Positions 26,245-35,238 are shown, counted from the stretch's first letter. The stretch is 40,886 nt of DNA from an uncultured Winogradskyella sp. (GCF_947498345.1 NZ_CANMJY010000016.1:1-40886); one strand, 5' to 3'. The notes: a model not told the origin generated them from the letters alone. Program-made: numbers and translations.

Positions 26245-28014
26245 ATGAAATTCGCAAAACACATATTAATAATATTTATATTACTTGTAACAGGTATAGC
26301 TTCTGCTCAGGTAAAATTTGAAGCTAAAGTCAGTAAGAAAAAATTGGGCGTTAATGAGCGTTTGCGTATAGATTTTGAAATGAATAAAGATGGGGACAAT
26401 TTTGTACCACCAAGTTTTAAAGATTTTACCGTAGTAGGTGGACCAAATACATCTTTAATGAATTCTTATGCAAATGGAAAAAAGTCTTATCTAAAAACTT
26501 ACAGTTATTTTTTAGCTCCTAAAAAACGTGGTAAACTAACTATTAAGCAAGCCACAATTGAGATTGATGGAGAAGTCTATAAAACATTTCCAGTAACTGT
26601 TAATGTTACAGCTGCTGTAGACCGACCAAACGCTCCTCCGGGAGCATCAGAAATTGCCTCAGAGAATATTCATTTGGTTGCTGAAGTTTCTAAAACCAAC
26701 CCATACTTAAATGAAGGATTTACAGTGGTTTATAAGCTATACGTTTCACCAGAAACTGGAGTAAGTAATTGGAGAGAAAAAGACAATCCCAGATATAACG
26801 ATTTTTGGAGTCAAAATATAGAAATTAAAGGGCTTAATATTCAAAAGGGGTTATACAAGGGAGAAGAATATCGCTATGTTGTACTTAGAAAAACAGTCCT
26901 TTATCCTCAAAAAACAGGAAAATTAAAAATTGAACCGTTGGTTTTAGATATTACTGTAGAGGTACCCACTGGCAGGGCTGATATTTTTGGTCGTGCAATA
27001 ATGACCAAAGTGCCCAAGACAGTAACGGCTGGTAGTAGAACCATAAATGTAAAAGCATTACCAGAACAAGAAAAACCATCTGACTTTAAAGGTGCAGTTG
27101 GCGATTTTTTATTTAAAGTAACGACCTCAAAAACAGAGTTAGACGCTACAGAATCGCTTCAGGCAAAAATTGAAGTCACTGGAAAAGGAAATCTAAAGCT
27201 CTTTGAACTTCCTAAGCTAACCACTCCGAGCTCCTTAGAGGTTTATGAACCAGAACACAGGGAAAATGTACGTACTAATTTAAGTGGTATGCAAGGTCGT
27301 ATTTCAGATACTTACACTATAGTACCGCAATATCGTGGAAAATATCCCCTACCACCTATTTCGTTTTCTTACTTTGACCTAAAAACAGAAAGCTATAAGC
27401 GTATTACCTCAGATGAAATAGTAATTAATGTTTTAGAGGGACCTACAGCTGCAAGTACAAATAATACATCTACAACTAATGCCTCAAAGCAAACCGTTAG
27501 ACCAAATACCAATGCTTTTGCCTTTATAAAAACAGCAACTAATTTCTCTAGTATAAAAAATACGCCGTTTTTTAAATCTAAGGGGTTTTGGTTCTTATTA
27601 TTATTACCGTTTTTGGCAATTCCGTTAGCAATTATAATTAGAAAGAAAAAAGACGAACGCAATGCAGATGTGCAGGGTAATCGTATTAGAAAAGCAGACA
27701 AACTAGCTCGGAAATATTTAAGTGAGGCTAAGAAAAACTTAGGACAGAAAGAAACATTCTATGAGTCTCTGGAGCGAGCCCTTCATAATTACTTAAAAGC
27801 TAAGTTACATATTGAAACCAGTGACTTCAACAAAGAAAAAATTGAAACATTACTTTTAAAACGAAAAGTGGATAATGCTGTAATATTAGATTTTATTTCA
27901 ATTTTAGAAAACTGCGAATTGGCGCGTTATACACCAATAACTCAAGTTACTATGCAAAATGATTATGATAAGGCTGCAAAAACCATTTCATTAATCGACA
28001 AACAAATAAAATAA
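26245..28014 (+). CDS. batD: BatD, membrane-anchored beta-rich protein
   Basis: A 589-residue protein with a signal peptide (1-22, ending GIASAQ). Repeated beta domains include VKFEAKVSKKKLGVNERLRIDFEM, LVAEVSKTNPYLNEGFTVVYKLYVSP and LLFKVTTSKTELDATESLQAKIEVTGKG-like segments. A single membrane helix lies at about 447-467 (FWFLLLLPFLAIPLAI), followed by a cytoplasmic helical tail of about 120 residues. This is the usual BatD layout. Its stop and the batE start overlap in TAATG. Confidence 0.94.
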   Translation: MKFAKHILIIFILLVTGIASAQVKFEAKVSKKKLGVNERLRIDFEMNKDGDNFVPPSFKDFTVVGGPNTSLMNSYANGKKSYLKTYSYFLAPKKRGKLTIKQATIEIDGEVYKTFPVTVNVTAAVDRPNAPPGASEIASENIHLVAEVSKTNPYLNEGFTVVYKLYVSPETGVSNWREKDNPRYNDFWSQNIEIKGLNIQKGLYKGEEYRYVVLRKTVLYPQKTGKLKIEPLVLDITVEVPTGRADIFGRAIMTKVPKTVTAGSRTINVKALPEQEKPSDFKGAVGDFLFKVTTSKTELDATESLQAKIEVTGKGNLKLFELPKLTTPSSLEVYEPEHRENVRTNLSGMQGRISDTYTIVPQYRGKYPLPPISFSYFDLKTESYKRITSDEIVINVLEGPTAASTNNTSTTNASKQTVRPNTNAFAFIKTATNFSSIKNTPFFKSKGFWFLLLLPFLAIPLAIIIRKKKDERNADVQGNRIRKADKLARKYLSEAKKNLGQKETFYESLERALHNYLKAKLHIETSDFNKEKIETLLLKRKVDNAVILDFISILENCELARYTPITQVTMQNDYDKAAKTISLIDKQIK

Positions 28015-28772
28015 TGAAGCCATTTATTTTTATGTTATTATGTTGTTGTAATCTTTTTGGGTTTTCTCAAAGCGACAAGCGTTTTGAGAATGCTAACACT
28101 TTATATAATGAAGGAAAATATGCCGAAGCCATTGATAGCTATTTATCTATATTAGATTCTGGTGTACACTCTTCAGAATTATACTATAATCTGGCAAATG
28201 CTAACTATAAACTCAATAATATAGCACCAAGTATTTTCTATTATGAAAAAGCACTTCTACTTAACCCTAATGATGACGTAATAAAAGACAACTTGTCTTT
28301 TGCTCAAAAAATGACTATCGATGCTATTGATAAAGTACCAGAAGTTGGTTTTTCTAAAATCATTAAAAACGTAATAAACACCTTTAGTACTGATACTTGG
28401 GCAAAACTTGCTATTAGTGGTGTCTTTGTATTTGTATTACTGTTTTTAATGTATCATTTTTCTTATAACACATCAAAAAAGCGAATTGCTTTTATTACAA
28501 GTATTGTGGGCTTATTGCTTGCTTGCTTTTCTGTACTTATGGCATTTCAAAAAGAGCATTTAAATAAAAAAGACAATCCCGCTATTGTATTTGCCCAAGA
28601 AAGTAGAGTAAAAACTGATCCCAATAAAAATTCTGAAGAAGTGTTTCGTCTGCATGAAGGCACTAAAGTACAAGTTTTGGACAGCTATGAAGATTGGTAT
28701 AAAATTCAATTAGCAGATAATTCTACAGGGTGGATTTCATCAAAGGATATTAAATTATTGAAAGCTTTTTAG
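28014..28772 (+). CDS. batE: BatE, TPR and SH3 protein
   Basis: A 252-residue protein with a signal peptide (1-18, FGFSQ). TPR repeats follow at about 22-105 (FENANTLYNEGKYAEAIDSYLSIL, YYNLANANYKLNNIAPSIFYYEKALLLNPND). Two membrane helices are at about 130-149 and 157-177. A C-terminal SH3-like domain (FAQESRVKTDPNKNSEEVFRLHEGTKVQVLDSYEDWYKIQLADNSTGWISSKDI) completes the architecture. It closes the Bat operon. Confidence 0.93.
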   Translation: MKPFIFMLLCCCNLFGFSQSDKRFENANTLYNEGKYAEAIDSYLSILDSGVHSSELYYNLANANYKLNNIAPSIFYYEKALLLNPNDDVIKDNLSFAQKMTIDAIDKVPEVGFSKIIKNVINTFSTDTWAKLAISGVFVFVLLFLMYHFSYNTSKKRIAFITSIVGLLLACFSVLMAFQKEHLNKKDNPAIVFAQESRVKTDPNKNSEEVFRLHEGTKVQVLDSYEDWYKIQLADNSTGWISSKDIKLLKAF

Positions 28773-28806
28773 AACTTATTAACAGGGTAGTATGTTTCAA
28801 AAGTGT

Positions 28807-28814
28807 TATATTTG
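28807..28814 (+). promoter_or_regulatory. -7 promoter element TATATTTG for the small exported protein gene
   Basis: A perfect match to TAnnTTTG, 14 bases before the ATG at 28829, implying a very short leader. It is probably the start of a transcript covering the anion-transport genes. No -33 element is obvious. Confidence 0.55.
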
Positions 28815-28828
28815 TTTTAGCACAACCT

Positions 28829-29116
28829 ATGATTTCGAAAAAAAACTTAGCACTTTTTTTCATGATACTATTCATGTCAATAATAAGTGCACCAACCGTA
28901 ATTGCATCATTAGACAACTCTTTTGATACATCGATCTTCTTTAACATTAATGAAGAAGAAGAAAAGGAAGGTGTTAAACTTTTACTTGAAGATGTATCAC
29001 TGGATTTAGAAAATTACTTTTTAGATAATCTAAAAACAGATAGTGATGGCTATACTTATAAAAAGTACTCCAAGCCACACCTCAATTTAATTTCTCCACC
29101 TCCAGAGAGAATTTAG
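28829..29116 (+). CDS. Small exported protein upstream of SulP, unknown function
   Basis: A 95-residue protein: a signal-like hydrophobic stretch (residues 8-27, ending VIAS), an acidic run (NINEEEEKEGVKLLLED), and a C-terminus ending KPHLNLISPPPERI. I do not know its role. I recall similar small proteins before SulP genes in marine Flavobacteriia, but that is memory, not a search. It lies 103 bases before SulP transporter 1 and probably belongs to that transcript. Confidence 0.6.
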   Translation: MISKKNLALFFMILFMSIISAPTVIASLDNSFDTSIFFNINEEEEKEGVKLLLEDVSLDLENYFLDNLKTDSDGYTYKKYSKPHLNLISPPPERI

Positions 29117-29183
29117 CATAACTCCTTTTTTTTATTACTAATGACCAATAACTCGTGTAATGGTCTAAATCATTAATTCTGTT

Positions 29184-29201
29184 TTAGGACGGTTTTCCTA
29201 A
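29184..29201. other. Hairpin in the leader of SulP transporter 1
   Basis: TTAGGA (29184-29189) pairs with TCCTAA (29196-29201) around a six-base loop, 18 bases before the ATG. It may affect ribosome access. An additional imperfect stem (GACCA/TGGTC) lies at 29144-29165. Confidence 0.3.
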
Positions 29202-29219
29202 GACGCAATCTTTTATATT

Positions 29220-30812
29220 ATGTTTAAAACATTAAAAAACGACATACCTGCAAGTATAGTTGTCTTCTTTGTAGCACTCCCTTTATGTTTAGGAATCGCT
29301 TTAGCTAGTGGAGCTCCATTATTTTCAGGCTTAATTGCTGGTATTATAGGTGGTATTATTGTAGGGTTTTTAAGTGGATCTCAAATTGGCGTTAGTGGTC
29401 CAGCTGCTGGACTCGCAGCTATTGTATTAACTGCTATCACAGCACTAGGAGGTTGGGAAAACTTTTTAGTTGCAGTAGTATTGGGAGGTATAATTCAAAT
29501 AGCCTTTGGAGTATTAAGACTCGGAATTATCGGTTACTACTTCCCGTCATCTGTTATTAAAGGGATGCTTACAGGAATTGGTATCATTATTATATTAAAG
29601 CAAATACCTTATTTCTTCGGAATCGATAAAAATCCTGAAGGGGACTTTGCATTTTTACAGATAGATGGCGAAAATACTTTTACCGAATTATTAAAAGCTT
29701 TAAATGCTTTACTAAGCGGTAATTTTGATAAAGGTGCTACTATTATAGCGCTTATTGCTATAACAATACTTATTTTATGGAGTAATGTGCTCAGTGATAA
29801 AGGCAAATTTTTTAAACTTGTACAAGGGCCTTTAGTTGCTGTAGTAGCTGGTATTGTCTATTTTTTACTCACAAGAGATTCAAGCTTATCCCTTAGCGCT
29901 GATCATTTAGTATCTGTACCTGTCCCTGAAAGTTTTTCTGATATAAAAGCTCAACTTGCTTTTCCTAATTTTGAAGTTATTACAAGGACTGACGTTATAA
30001 TAACCGGATTTACTATTGCATTAGTAGCTTCATTAGAAACCCTCTTATGCGTTGAAGCTACAGATAAGTTAGATCCTCAAAAAAGAGTAACGCCAACCAA
30101 TCGAGAATTATTAGCTCAAGGTACTGGCAATATTGTGTCTGGCTTAATTGGTGGTCTCCCTATTACTCAAGTTATTGTTCGTAGTTCTGCCAATATTCAA
30201 TCAGGAGGGCGCTCAAAATCAAGTGCTATTATTCATGGGTTTTTATTATTAATCTCTGTAATTACTATTCCACATATTCTAAATTATATACCATTATCGG
30301 TTTTGGCCGCTGTTCTATTCATTGTAGGATATAAATTGGCAAAGCCAACATTGTTTAAAAAGATGTATGAATTAGGATGGAAACAATTTATACCATTTAT
30401 TGTTACTGTTGCAGGTATTGTATTTACAGATTTATTAACCGGAATTGGTATGGGGCTAGCCGTAGGTATCGTAGTTATTCTTATAAAGAGTTACCAAAAC
30501 TCTCACTTTCTCCATATTGAAGATAAAAGTAATGGAAAGCACAAAATTAAAATGACACTAGCAGAAGAGGTAACATTCTTTAATAAAGGTGCAATTTTAA
30601 AAGAGTTAGATAGCTTACCAATTGATACTTATCTTGAGTTAGATGTTAGAGAAACCAGATATTTAGATAATGATATTATTGAAATTCTTGATGATTTTGC
30701 ATTTAAAGCGAAAGAACGAAATATAGACATAAAACTAATTTCTGAGAGAGGTATTGTAGAAAACCCTGAGAGCTTTATTGAGTTTTTTAAATTAAGACCA
30801 AAACCCGATTAA
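29220..30812 (+). CDS. SulP-family inorganic anion transporter (1)
   Basis: A 530-residue transporter with about 11-12 membrane helices and SulP motifs near the N-terminus (VVFFVALPLCLGIALASGAPLFSGLIAGIIGG, GSQIGVSGPAAGLAAI). A C-terminal STAS domain (about 440-530) follows, but it has LDNDI where an anti-sigma-antagonist fold usually carries an Asp-x-Ser/Thr phosphosite. SulP proteins move sulfate, bicarbonate or other anions. The beta-carbonic anhydrase gene downstream in the same run suggests bicarbonate. It is followed after ten bases by a universal stress-type gene. Confidence 0.95.
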   Translation: MFKTLKNDIPASIVVFFVALPLCLGIALASGAPLFSGLIAGIIGGIIVGFLSGSQIGVSGPAAGLAAIVLTAITALGGWENFLVAVVLGGIIQIAFGVLRLGIIGYYFPSSVIKGMLTGIGIIIILKQIPYFFGIDKNPEGDFAFLQIDGENTFTELLKALNALLSGNFDKGATIIALIAITILILWSNVLSDKGKFFKLVQGPLVAVVAGIVYFLLTRDSSLSLSADHLVSVPVPESFSDIKAQLAFPNFEVITRTDVIITGFTIALVASLETLLCVEATDKLDPQKRVTPTNRELLAQGTGNIVSGLIGGLPITQVIVRSSANIQSGGRSKSSAIIHGFLLLISVITIPHILNYIPLSVLAAVLFIVGYKLAKPTLFKKMYELGWKQFIPFIVTVAGIVFTDLLTGIGMGLAVGIVVILIKSYQNSHFLHIEDKSNGKHKIKMTLAEEVTFFNKGAILKELDSLPIDTYLELDVRETRYLDNDIIEILDDFAFKAKERNIDIKLISERGIVENPESFIEFFKLRPKPD

Positions 30813-30822
30813 AAATTGAATT

Positions 30823-31605
30823 ATGAAAGACAGAAAATATAAAATTTTAGTTCTATCAGATTTAAAAGAGTCAACCCAAGTTACACTTAAAAACACTATA
30901 GGCTTGGCGAAAATGATTAATGGCTCTATTGAGTTTTTTCATGTTACAAAACCAACAGATATTGTAAATAGTGATAGTCAATTATCGGCTAAGCGTAATA
31001 TAAACAGACAATTTATTGCTACAGATAAAAAGATAAAACAATTATTAGATCCTGTATTATTAGATTATGATATTAATATCAAACACAAATATGCTATAGG
31101 TAATGTTAAAAGTGAAATTGAAAAACGTATAAACGCACTAAAACCAGATATAGTTGTATTAGGAAAAAGAAAACCTAAAGTATTAAATTTTATAGGTGAT
31201 AATGTAACCGATTATATTCTTAAACATTATAAAGGTGCGGTTATGATCGCATCAAAAGATAATATTATTGACTTTGATTCGCAATTATCTATTGGTGCCC
31301 TTAATGACTTTGAAGAAGCTTTTAACAAAGACCTAACAAAAAGTTTGATTGATAGTACTGAAGTTCCTTTAAAAGCGTTCAAAATAGGGAACTCTAATAC
31401 CAATAAAATAAAAACAACTGATAATGAGAAAAACATAATAGAATATGTTTTTAAGGACAGCCCAGGTGTTGTTGGTACATTATCTGGTTATATATCTAAA
31501 AATAATATAAACCTTTTATATCTCGATAGACAGACAAAACACACAAAAGAGGCCTATACAAAAGACCTCATCGATAAAGTTGAAGTCTCATTATTAGTCA
31601 CTTAA
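30823..31605 (+). CDS. Universal stress protein-like, between SulP transporters
   Basis: A 260-residue protein. The first half (1-145) has the Usp fold pattern: YKILVLSDLKESTQVTLKNTIGLAKMINGSIEFFHV, then PDIVVLGKRKPKVLNFIGDNVTDYILKHYKGAVMIA. The usual ATP-binding GxxGxxxxxxxxxG(S/T) signature is degenerate (GKRKPKVLNFIGDN), so nucleotide binding is doubtful. The second half is a weaker, diverged domain. Its location between two SulP genes suggests a regulatory or stabilising role for those transporters, which is inference. Confidence 0.82.
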   Translation: MKDRKYKILVLSDLKESTQVTLKNTIGLAKMINGSIEFFHVTKPTDIVNSDSQLSAKRNINRQFIATDKKIKQLLDPVLLDYDINIKHKYAIGNVKSEIEKRINALKPDIVVLGKRKPKVLNFIGDNVTDYILKHYKGAVMIASKDNIIDFDSQLSIGALNDFEEAFNKDLTKSLIDSTEVPLKAFKIGNSNTNKIKTTDNEKNIIEYVFKDSPGVVGTLSGYISKNNINLLYLDRQTKHTKEAYTKDLIDKVEVSLLVT

Positions 31606-31656
31606 CAGCAATGATAAACCACAGCTACCTTGAAGTTAAAATTCTAATTTTTTATC

Positions 31657-31668
31657 GCTAAATTTAGC
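31657..31668. other. Perfect 12-bp palindrome upstream of SulP transporter 2
   Basis: GCTAAATTTAGC is its own reverse complement, in the 91-base gap between the Usp gene and transporter 2. It could be an operator site; there is nothing else to support that. Confidence 0.3.
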
Positions 31669-31696
31669 TACTTAGATACTTCGTTAAATATAATGC

Positions 31697-33559
31697 ATGA
31701 AGAATTTTTTCTCAAATATAAAAGGTGACGCTTTTGGCGGTATAACAGCAGGTATTGTAGCACTTCCACTCGCTTTAGCATTTGGTGTATCCTCTGGGCT
31801 TGGACCAAGTGCTGGGTTATATGGTGCTATTTTTATAAGCTTTTTTGCAGCACTTTTTGGTGGTACAAATACTCAAATTTCTGGGCCAACTGCGCCAATG
31901 ACAGCAGTGAGCATGGTCATTATTGCTGGTATTATAGCTACCAATGATGGTAGTGTTGAGAAAGCCCTTCCTGCGATTCTAACCGTCTTTTTGCTCGCCG
32001 GATTAATGCAAATAGGTTTAGGTGCTATTGGCCTGGGTAAATACATACGCTATATACCTTACCCTGTAGTTTCAGGTTTTATGACAGCTATTGGTGTTAT
32101 TATTTTGGTGACACAAATTTTACCTTCAATTGGTTATTACCCTAAAGAAGATGTCGATTATGTTGAGAAGTTCAAACCACAAGCAGAAGAAGTTATTTTA
32201 GAAAATATTTTAAAAGAAGAAGCTGCAGAAGACATTTTAGTCTTAGAAGATTTTAAGGAAACTATTTCTAGAGCAGAAAAAATTACTCAGGCAGATATAT
32301 TAAAGGAGTCACAAACACTAGCAGCAAAAAATGCTTCTGGTGTTTTGGGTGCAATTAAAGTTTTACCTAGAGCATTAAAAAATATTAATTGGTTAGAGCT
32401 GGTTTTAGCACTTTTTACCATAGTTATTATATATGGCTTCAAAAAAATTACCACTAAAGTGCCTAGTACTTTAGTAGCATTAATTGTGATGTCTACGGTA
32501 GCTATTTTAGCGAATCTAGACTATAGACCTATACCTCAAATTCCTCAAGGCCTTCCTGAGTTTAAGTCAGAAATCTTTACCAATTTTAATTTAGCAAGTA
32601 TTAAACCCTATATTTTTACTGCATTGGCATTGGCTTTATTAGGAGCCATTGACTCCTTATTAACAAGTATTGTTGCAGATAATATGACAAAGACCAAGCA
32701 CATGCCTAATAAAGAATTAGTAGGACAGGGTATTGGGAACAGTATTGCAGCATTATTTGGGGGGATTCCTGGTGCAGGAGCAACTATCCGTACAGTAGTA
32801 AATATCAATTCTGGAGGTAAAACAAAATTATCGGGTATGATTGCGGGTGTTTTATTGTTTATTATTCTTTTGGCCATAGCACCATTAGCTTCTAAAATCC
32901 CTGCTGCTGTTTTAGCAGGCATATTAATTACCGTTGGTATTGGAGTTATGGATTACAAAGGTTTACGTGCTATCCCAGCAATGCCAAAAGATATTAAAAT
33001 AGGACCATTAAAATTAAGCTCTGAGGTTTTAATTATGCTTGTTGTCTTGGTTTTATCCTCTGTATGGGATTTAGTATATGCCGTTGGTATTGGTTTAGTT
33101 ATCGCCTCATTAATGTTTATGAAAAAGATAGGTGATTTAACCGCAGAACGATCTGATGTAAAATCACTGAAAGAGGAAGCATGGGCTGATGAAGGTGATT
33201 TTCCTATCAATTTAAAAGAAGAAGTTTTTGTAAAACACATTAAAGGACCGTTGTTTTTTGGATCAACAAGCGATTTTCAGGCTTTGGCGCAACAGATTCC
33301 TGATACAGCATCTATAGTTATTATGAGGTTAGACCGTATGCAATATATGGATCAATCTGGTCTCTATGCTATGGAAGATATGTTACAGGATCTAAAACAA
33401 AAAGATGTTGAAGCTTTGTTTGTTGGTTTACTTAAACAACCTCGATATATGATGGAGCGTATAGATATAATTCCAGATTTTATTCCAAATGAACATATAT
33501 TTACAGATTTTGAATCCAGTCTACATTGGATTAAAACAAATGTAGAAGACAAATATTAA
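31697..33559 (+). CDS. SulP-family inorganic anion transporter (2) with charged insert
   Basis: A 620-residue SulP transporter. N-terminal motifs are GGITAGIVALPLALAFGVSSG and GTNTQISGPTAPMTAVSMV. Between membrane segments it carries an unusually long hydrophilic, acidic insert (residues about 148-230) that transporter 1 lacks. The C-terminal STAS domain (about 500-610) keeps the Ser in MDQSGLYAM, the usual phosphosite position. Beta-carbonic anhydrase follows after 17 bases, which favours bicarbonate as substrate. BicA is a SulP bicarbonate transporter in cyanobacteria, though the two need not be equivalent. Confidence 0.95.
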   Translation: MKNFFSNIKGDAFGGITAGIVALPLALAFGVSSGLGPSAGLYGAIFISFFAALFGGTNTQISGPTAPMTAVSMVIIAGIIATNDGSVEKALPAILTVFLLAGLMQIGLGAIGLGKYIRYIPYPVVSGFMTAIGVIILVTQILPSIGYYPKEDVDYVEKFKPQAEEVILENILKEEAAEDILVLEDFKETISRAEKITQADILKESQTLAAKNASGVLGAIKVLPRALKNINWLELVLALFTIVIIYGFKKITTKVPSTLVALIVMSTVAILANLDYRPIPQIPQGLPEFKSEIFTNFNLASIKPYIFTALALALLGAIDSLLTSIVADNMTKTKHMPNKELVGQGIGNSIAALFGGIPGAGATIRTVVNINSGGKTKLSGMIAGVLLFIILLAIAPLASKIPAAVLAGILITVGIGVMDYKGLRAIPAMPKDIKIGPLKLSSEVLIMLVVLVLSSVWDLVYAVGIGLVIASLMFMKKIGDLTAERSDVKSLKEEAWADEGDFPINLKEEVFVKHIKGPLFFGSTSDFQALAQQIPDTASIVIMRLDRMQYMDQSGLYAMEDMLQDLKQKDVEALFVGLLKQPRYMMERIDIIPDFIPNEHIFTDFESSLHWIKTNVEDKY

Positions 33560-33576
33560 TATAAAATAAGACTAAT

Positions 33577-34206
33577 ATGAAAAATACAGCAATCACAAAA
33601 GATGTACAAAGTGCTTTAACACCAAATAGCGTGTTACAAGATTTATTAGAAGGTAATGAACGATTTATAAACGGAACACCCGAAGGAGCTGATAATGCTG
33701 CCCTTGTAAACCAAACTACAAATGGTCAATATCCAAAAGCCGTTGTCCTATCTTGTATAGATTCTCGCGTACCTGTAGAAACTGTATTAGATCAGGCAAT
33801 TGGTGATATTTTTGTTGCCAGAGTGGCTGGTAATTTTGAAAATGCTGATATTTTGGGAAGTCTGGAATACTCATGCAAAGTTGCTGGGAGTAAATTAGTG
33901 TTAGTATTAGGTCATGAGTCTTGTGGTGCAGTAAAAGCAGCCTGTGATGGTGTAGAACTAGGAAATATTACACATTTATTAAGTAATATTTTACCTGCCG
34001 TACATCAATCTGCTGAAGAAGTAGAAGGAGAAGCAAATTCTTCTAATAAAGCTTTTGTTGCAAAAACAGTAGAAAACAATGTAAAGTTGACAATAGACCG
34101 TATTAGAATTAAAAGCCCAATATTAAAGGAGATGGAAGACCATGGTGAGATCTCTATCGTTGGTGGAGTCTATAGCCTTCATACCGGGAAAGTAGAAATG
34201 CTTTAG
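33577..34206 (+). CDS. Beta-class carbonic anhydrase
   Basis: A 209-residue enzyme that interconverts CO2 and bicarbonate. Zinc ligands are C60, H113 and C116 (CIDSRVP and GHESCGAV), and the Asp-Arg pair is D62/R64. The start MKNTAITKDVQSALTPNSVLQDLLEGNERF is normal for the family. There is no signal peptide, so it is cytoplasmic. It is the last gene of the SulP cluster and is closed by a terminator. Confidence 0.96.
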   Translation: MKNTAITKDVQSALTPNSVLQDLLEGNERFINGTPEGADNAALVNQTTNGQYPKAVVLSCIDSRVPVETVLDQAIGDIFVARVAGNFENADILGSLEYSCKVAGSKLVLVLGHESCGAVKAACDGVELGNITHLLSNILPAVHQSAEEVEGEANSSNKAFVAKTVENNVKLTIDRIRIKSPILKEMEDHGEISIVGGVYSLHTGKVEML

Positions 34207-34235
34207 AGTATGTATTAAATACGTCTACTATAAAA

Positions 34236-34260
34236 AAGCCACTATTTTGTGGCTCTTTTT
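34236..34260. terminator. Bidirectional terminator between carbonic anhydrase and cvpA
   Basis: AGCCAC (34237-34242) pairs with GTGGCT (34249-34254) around TATTTT. An A-run on the left and a T-run on the right make it usable from both strands, and the two flanking genes converge. Confidence 0.85.
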
Positions 34261-34777
34261 ATGCTTTGCTTTCTGGGTTTTCTTCTTGATCCACATCACT
34301 TTTTATAAGATTAGGAAAAATCATAGGCGCTAAAGACTTTACAGGTTTATAGAGCATACTTTCTTCCAAATCTTCTTTTTCCATAAATGGAAGTGTATTA
34401 TTCAATTTATTAAAAACTATAAGTAAAACACTTAAAATTAGACCAATCTTAAGTGTCCCAAAAATACCACCAGCCAATTTATTAATGATTCCTAATGCTG
34501 CAAAGTCTGCAAGTTTTGTTAGTGCTTTTCCTGCAAGGCTTATCGCTAAAACAATAATAACAAAAGTGATTGCAAACGCAACAATATTGATCGTTTTTGG
34601 GCTCCAATCGACTTTAGATTCTAATACTTCGGCAGCAAATCCACTGAAGTGAATGGCTCCATATACACCCAAAACTAAGGCAACTAAAGAAGCGACCTCT
34701 ACAAAAAGACCTTTCATGGCTCCTCTTACTAATCCAAATAATAACAAGGCTCCTAAAACAATATCAATGATACTCAT
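34259..34777 (-). CDS. cvpA: CvpA family membrane protein
   Basis: A 172-residue protein with four membrane helices; the N-terminus MSIIDIVLGALLLFGLVRGAMKGLFVEVASLVALVLGVYGA is the CvpA signature. CvpA proteins are tied to colicin V production and to envelope stress in E. coli; the molecular role is unclear. The C-terminal tail is hydrophilic. The gene converges with carbonic anhydrase and diverges from a conserved hypothetical gene. Confidence 0.92.
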   Translation of the reverse strand: MSIIDIVLGALLLFGLVRGAMKGLFVEVASLVALVLGVYGAIHFSGFAAEVLESKVDWSPKTINIVAFAITFVIIVLAISLAGKALTKLADFAALGIINKLAGGIFGTLKIGLILSVLLIVFNKLNNTLPFMEKEDLEESMLYKPVKSLAPMIFPNLIKSDVDQEENPESKA

Positions 34778-34805
34778 AATACTAGCGGTTTTAGCAAATA
34801 TAAAT

Positions 34806-34813
34806 TAACTTTG
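34806..34813 (+). promoter_or_regulatory. -7 promoter element TAACTTTG
   Basis: A perfect match to TAnnTTTG about 35 bases before the ATG at 34848, in the divergent cvpA spacer. Confidence 0.6.
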
Positions 34814-34847
34814 CTAATTCTATAACGTAGATAGTGTTTGATAAATT

Positions 34848-35204
34848 ATGGCTAGAGACAAACAATTAAAAGAACGATGGGAGCTGGTAGTAGAAAAACT
34901 TTCTAGTCAGTTTGCTGATGGCGACCGATTAGATTTAGATGCTATTATATATCTAATTGGTGTTCAGGAACTAGGACAAATACACAGAACATACAAAAAA
35001 GACCATAAATTAGACCTTATGCATATAGCAATATGTAAACTGTTAGAGCCTTATGGTTTTTATGAATTTGATTTTGTTGATGACGATGGTTGGCCACATT
35101 ATAAGGTAAAGGAACAATTACCTCACCTCAAGGCTGGCGAACAAAGTGTATTAATGAAAGAAGCCATTGTCAACTATTTTGTTGAAACAGAGTATATCGA
35201 CTAA
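34848..35204 (+). CDS. Conserved hypothetical protein next to pheS
   Basis: A 118-residue soluble, mostly helical protein rich in charged residues (RWELVVEKLSSQF, HRTYKKDHKLDLMHIAICKLLEPYGFYEFDFVDDDGWPHYK). I recall proteins of this kind from Flavobacteriia but know no function. It has its own promoter-like element and precedes pheS by 56 bases, and an internal -7 element for pheS suggests separate transcription. Confidence 0.7.
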   Translation: MARDKQLKERWELVVEKLSSQFADGDRLDLDAIIYLIGVQELGQIHRTYKKDHKLDLMHIAICKLLEPYGFYEFDFVDDDGWPHYKVKEQLPHLKAGEQSVLMKEAIVNYFVETEYID

Positions 35205-35211
35205 GATTTTT

Positions 35212-35219
35212 TAAATTTG
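35212..35219 (+). promoter_or_regulatory. -7 promoter element TAAATTTG for pheS
   Basis: A perfect match to TAnnTTTG about 41 bases before the pheS ATG. Confidence 0.6.
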
Positions 35220-35238
35220 CGGTCTTGAAAAGAAAGGT

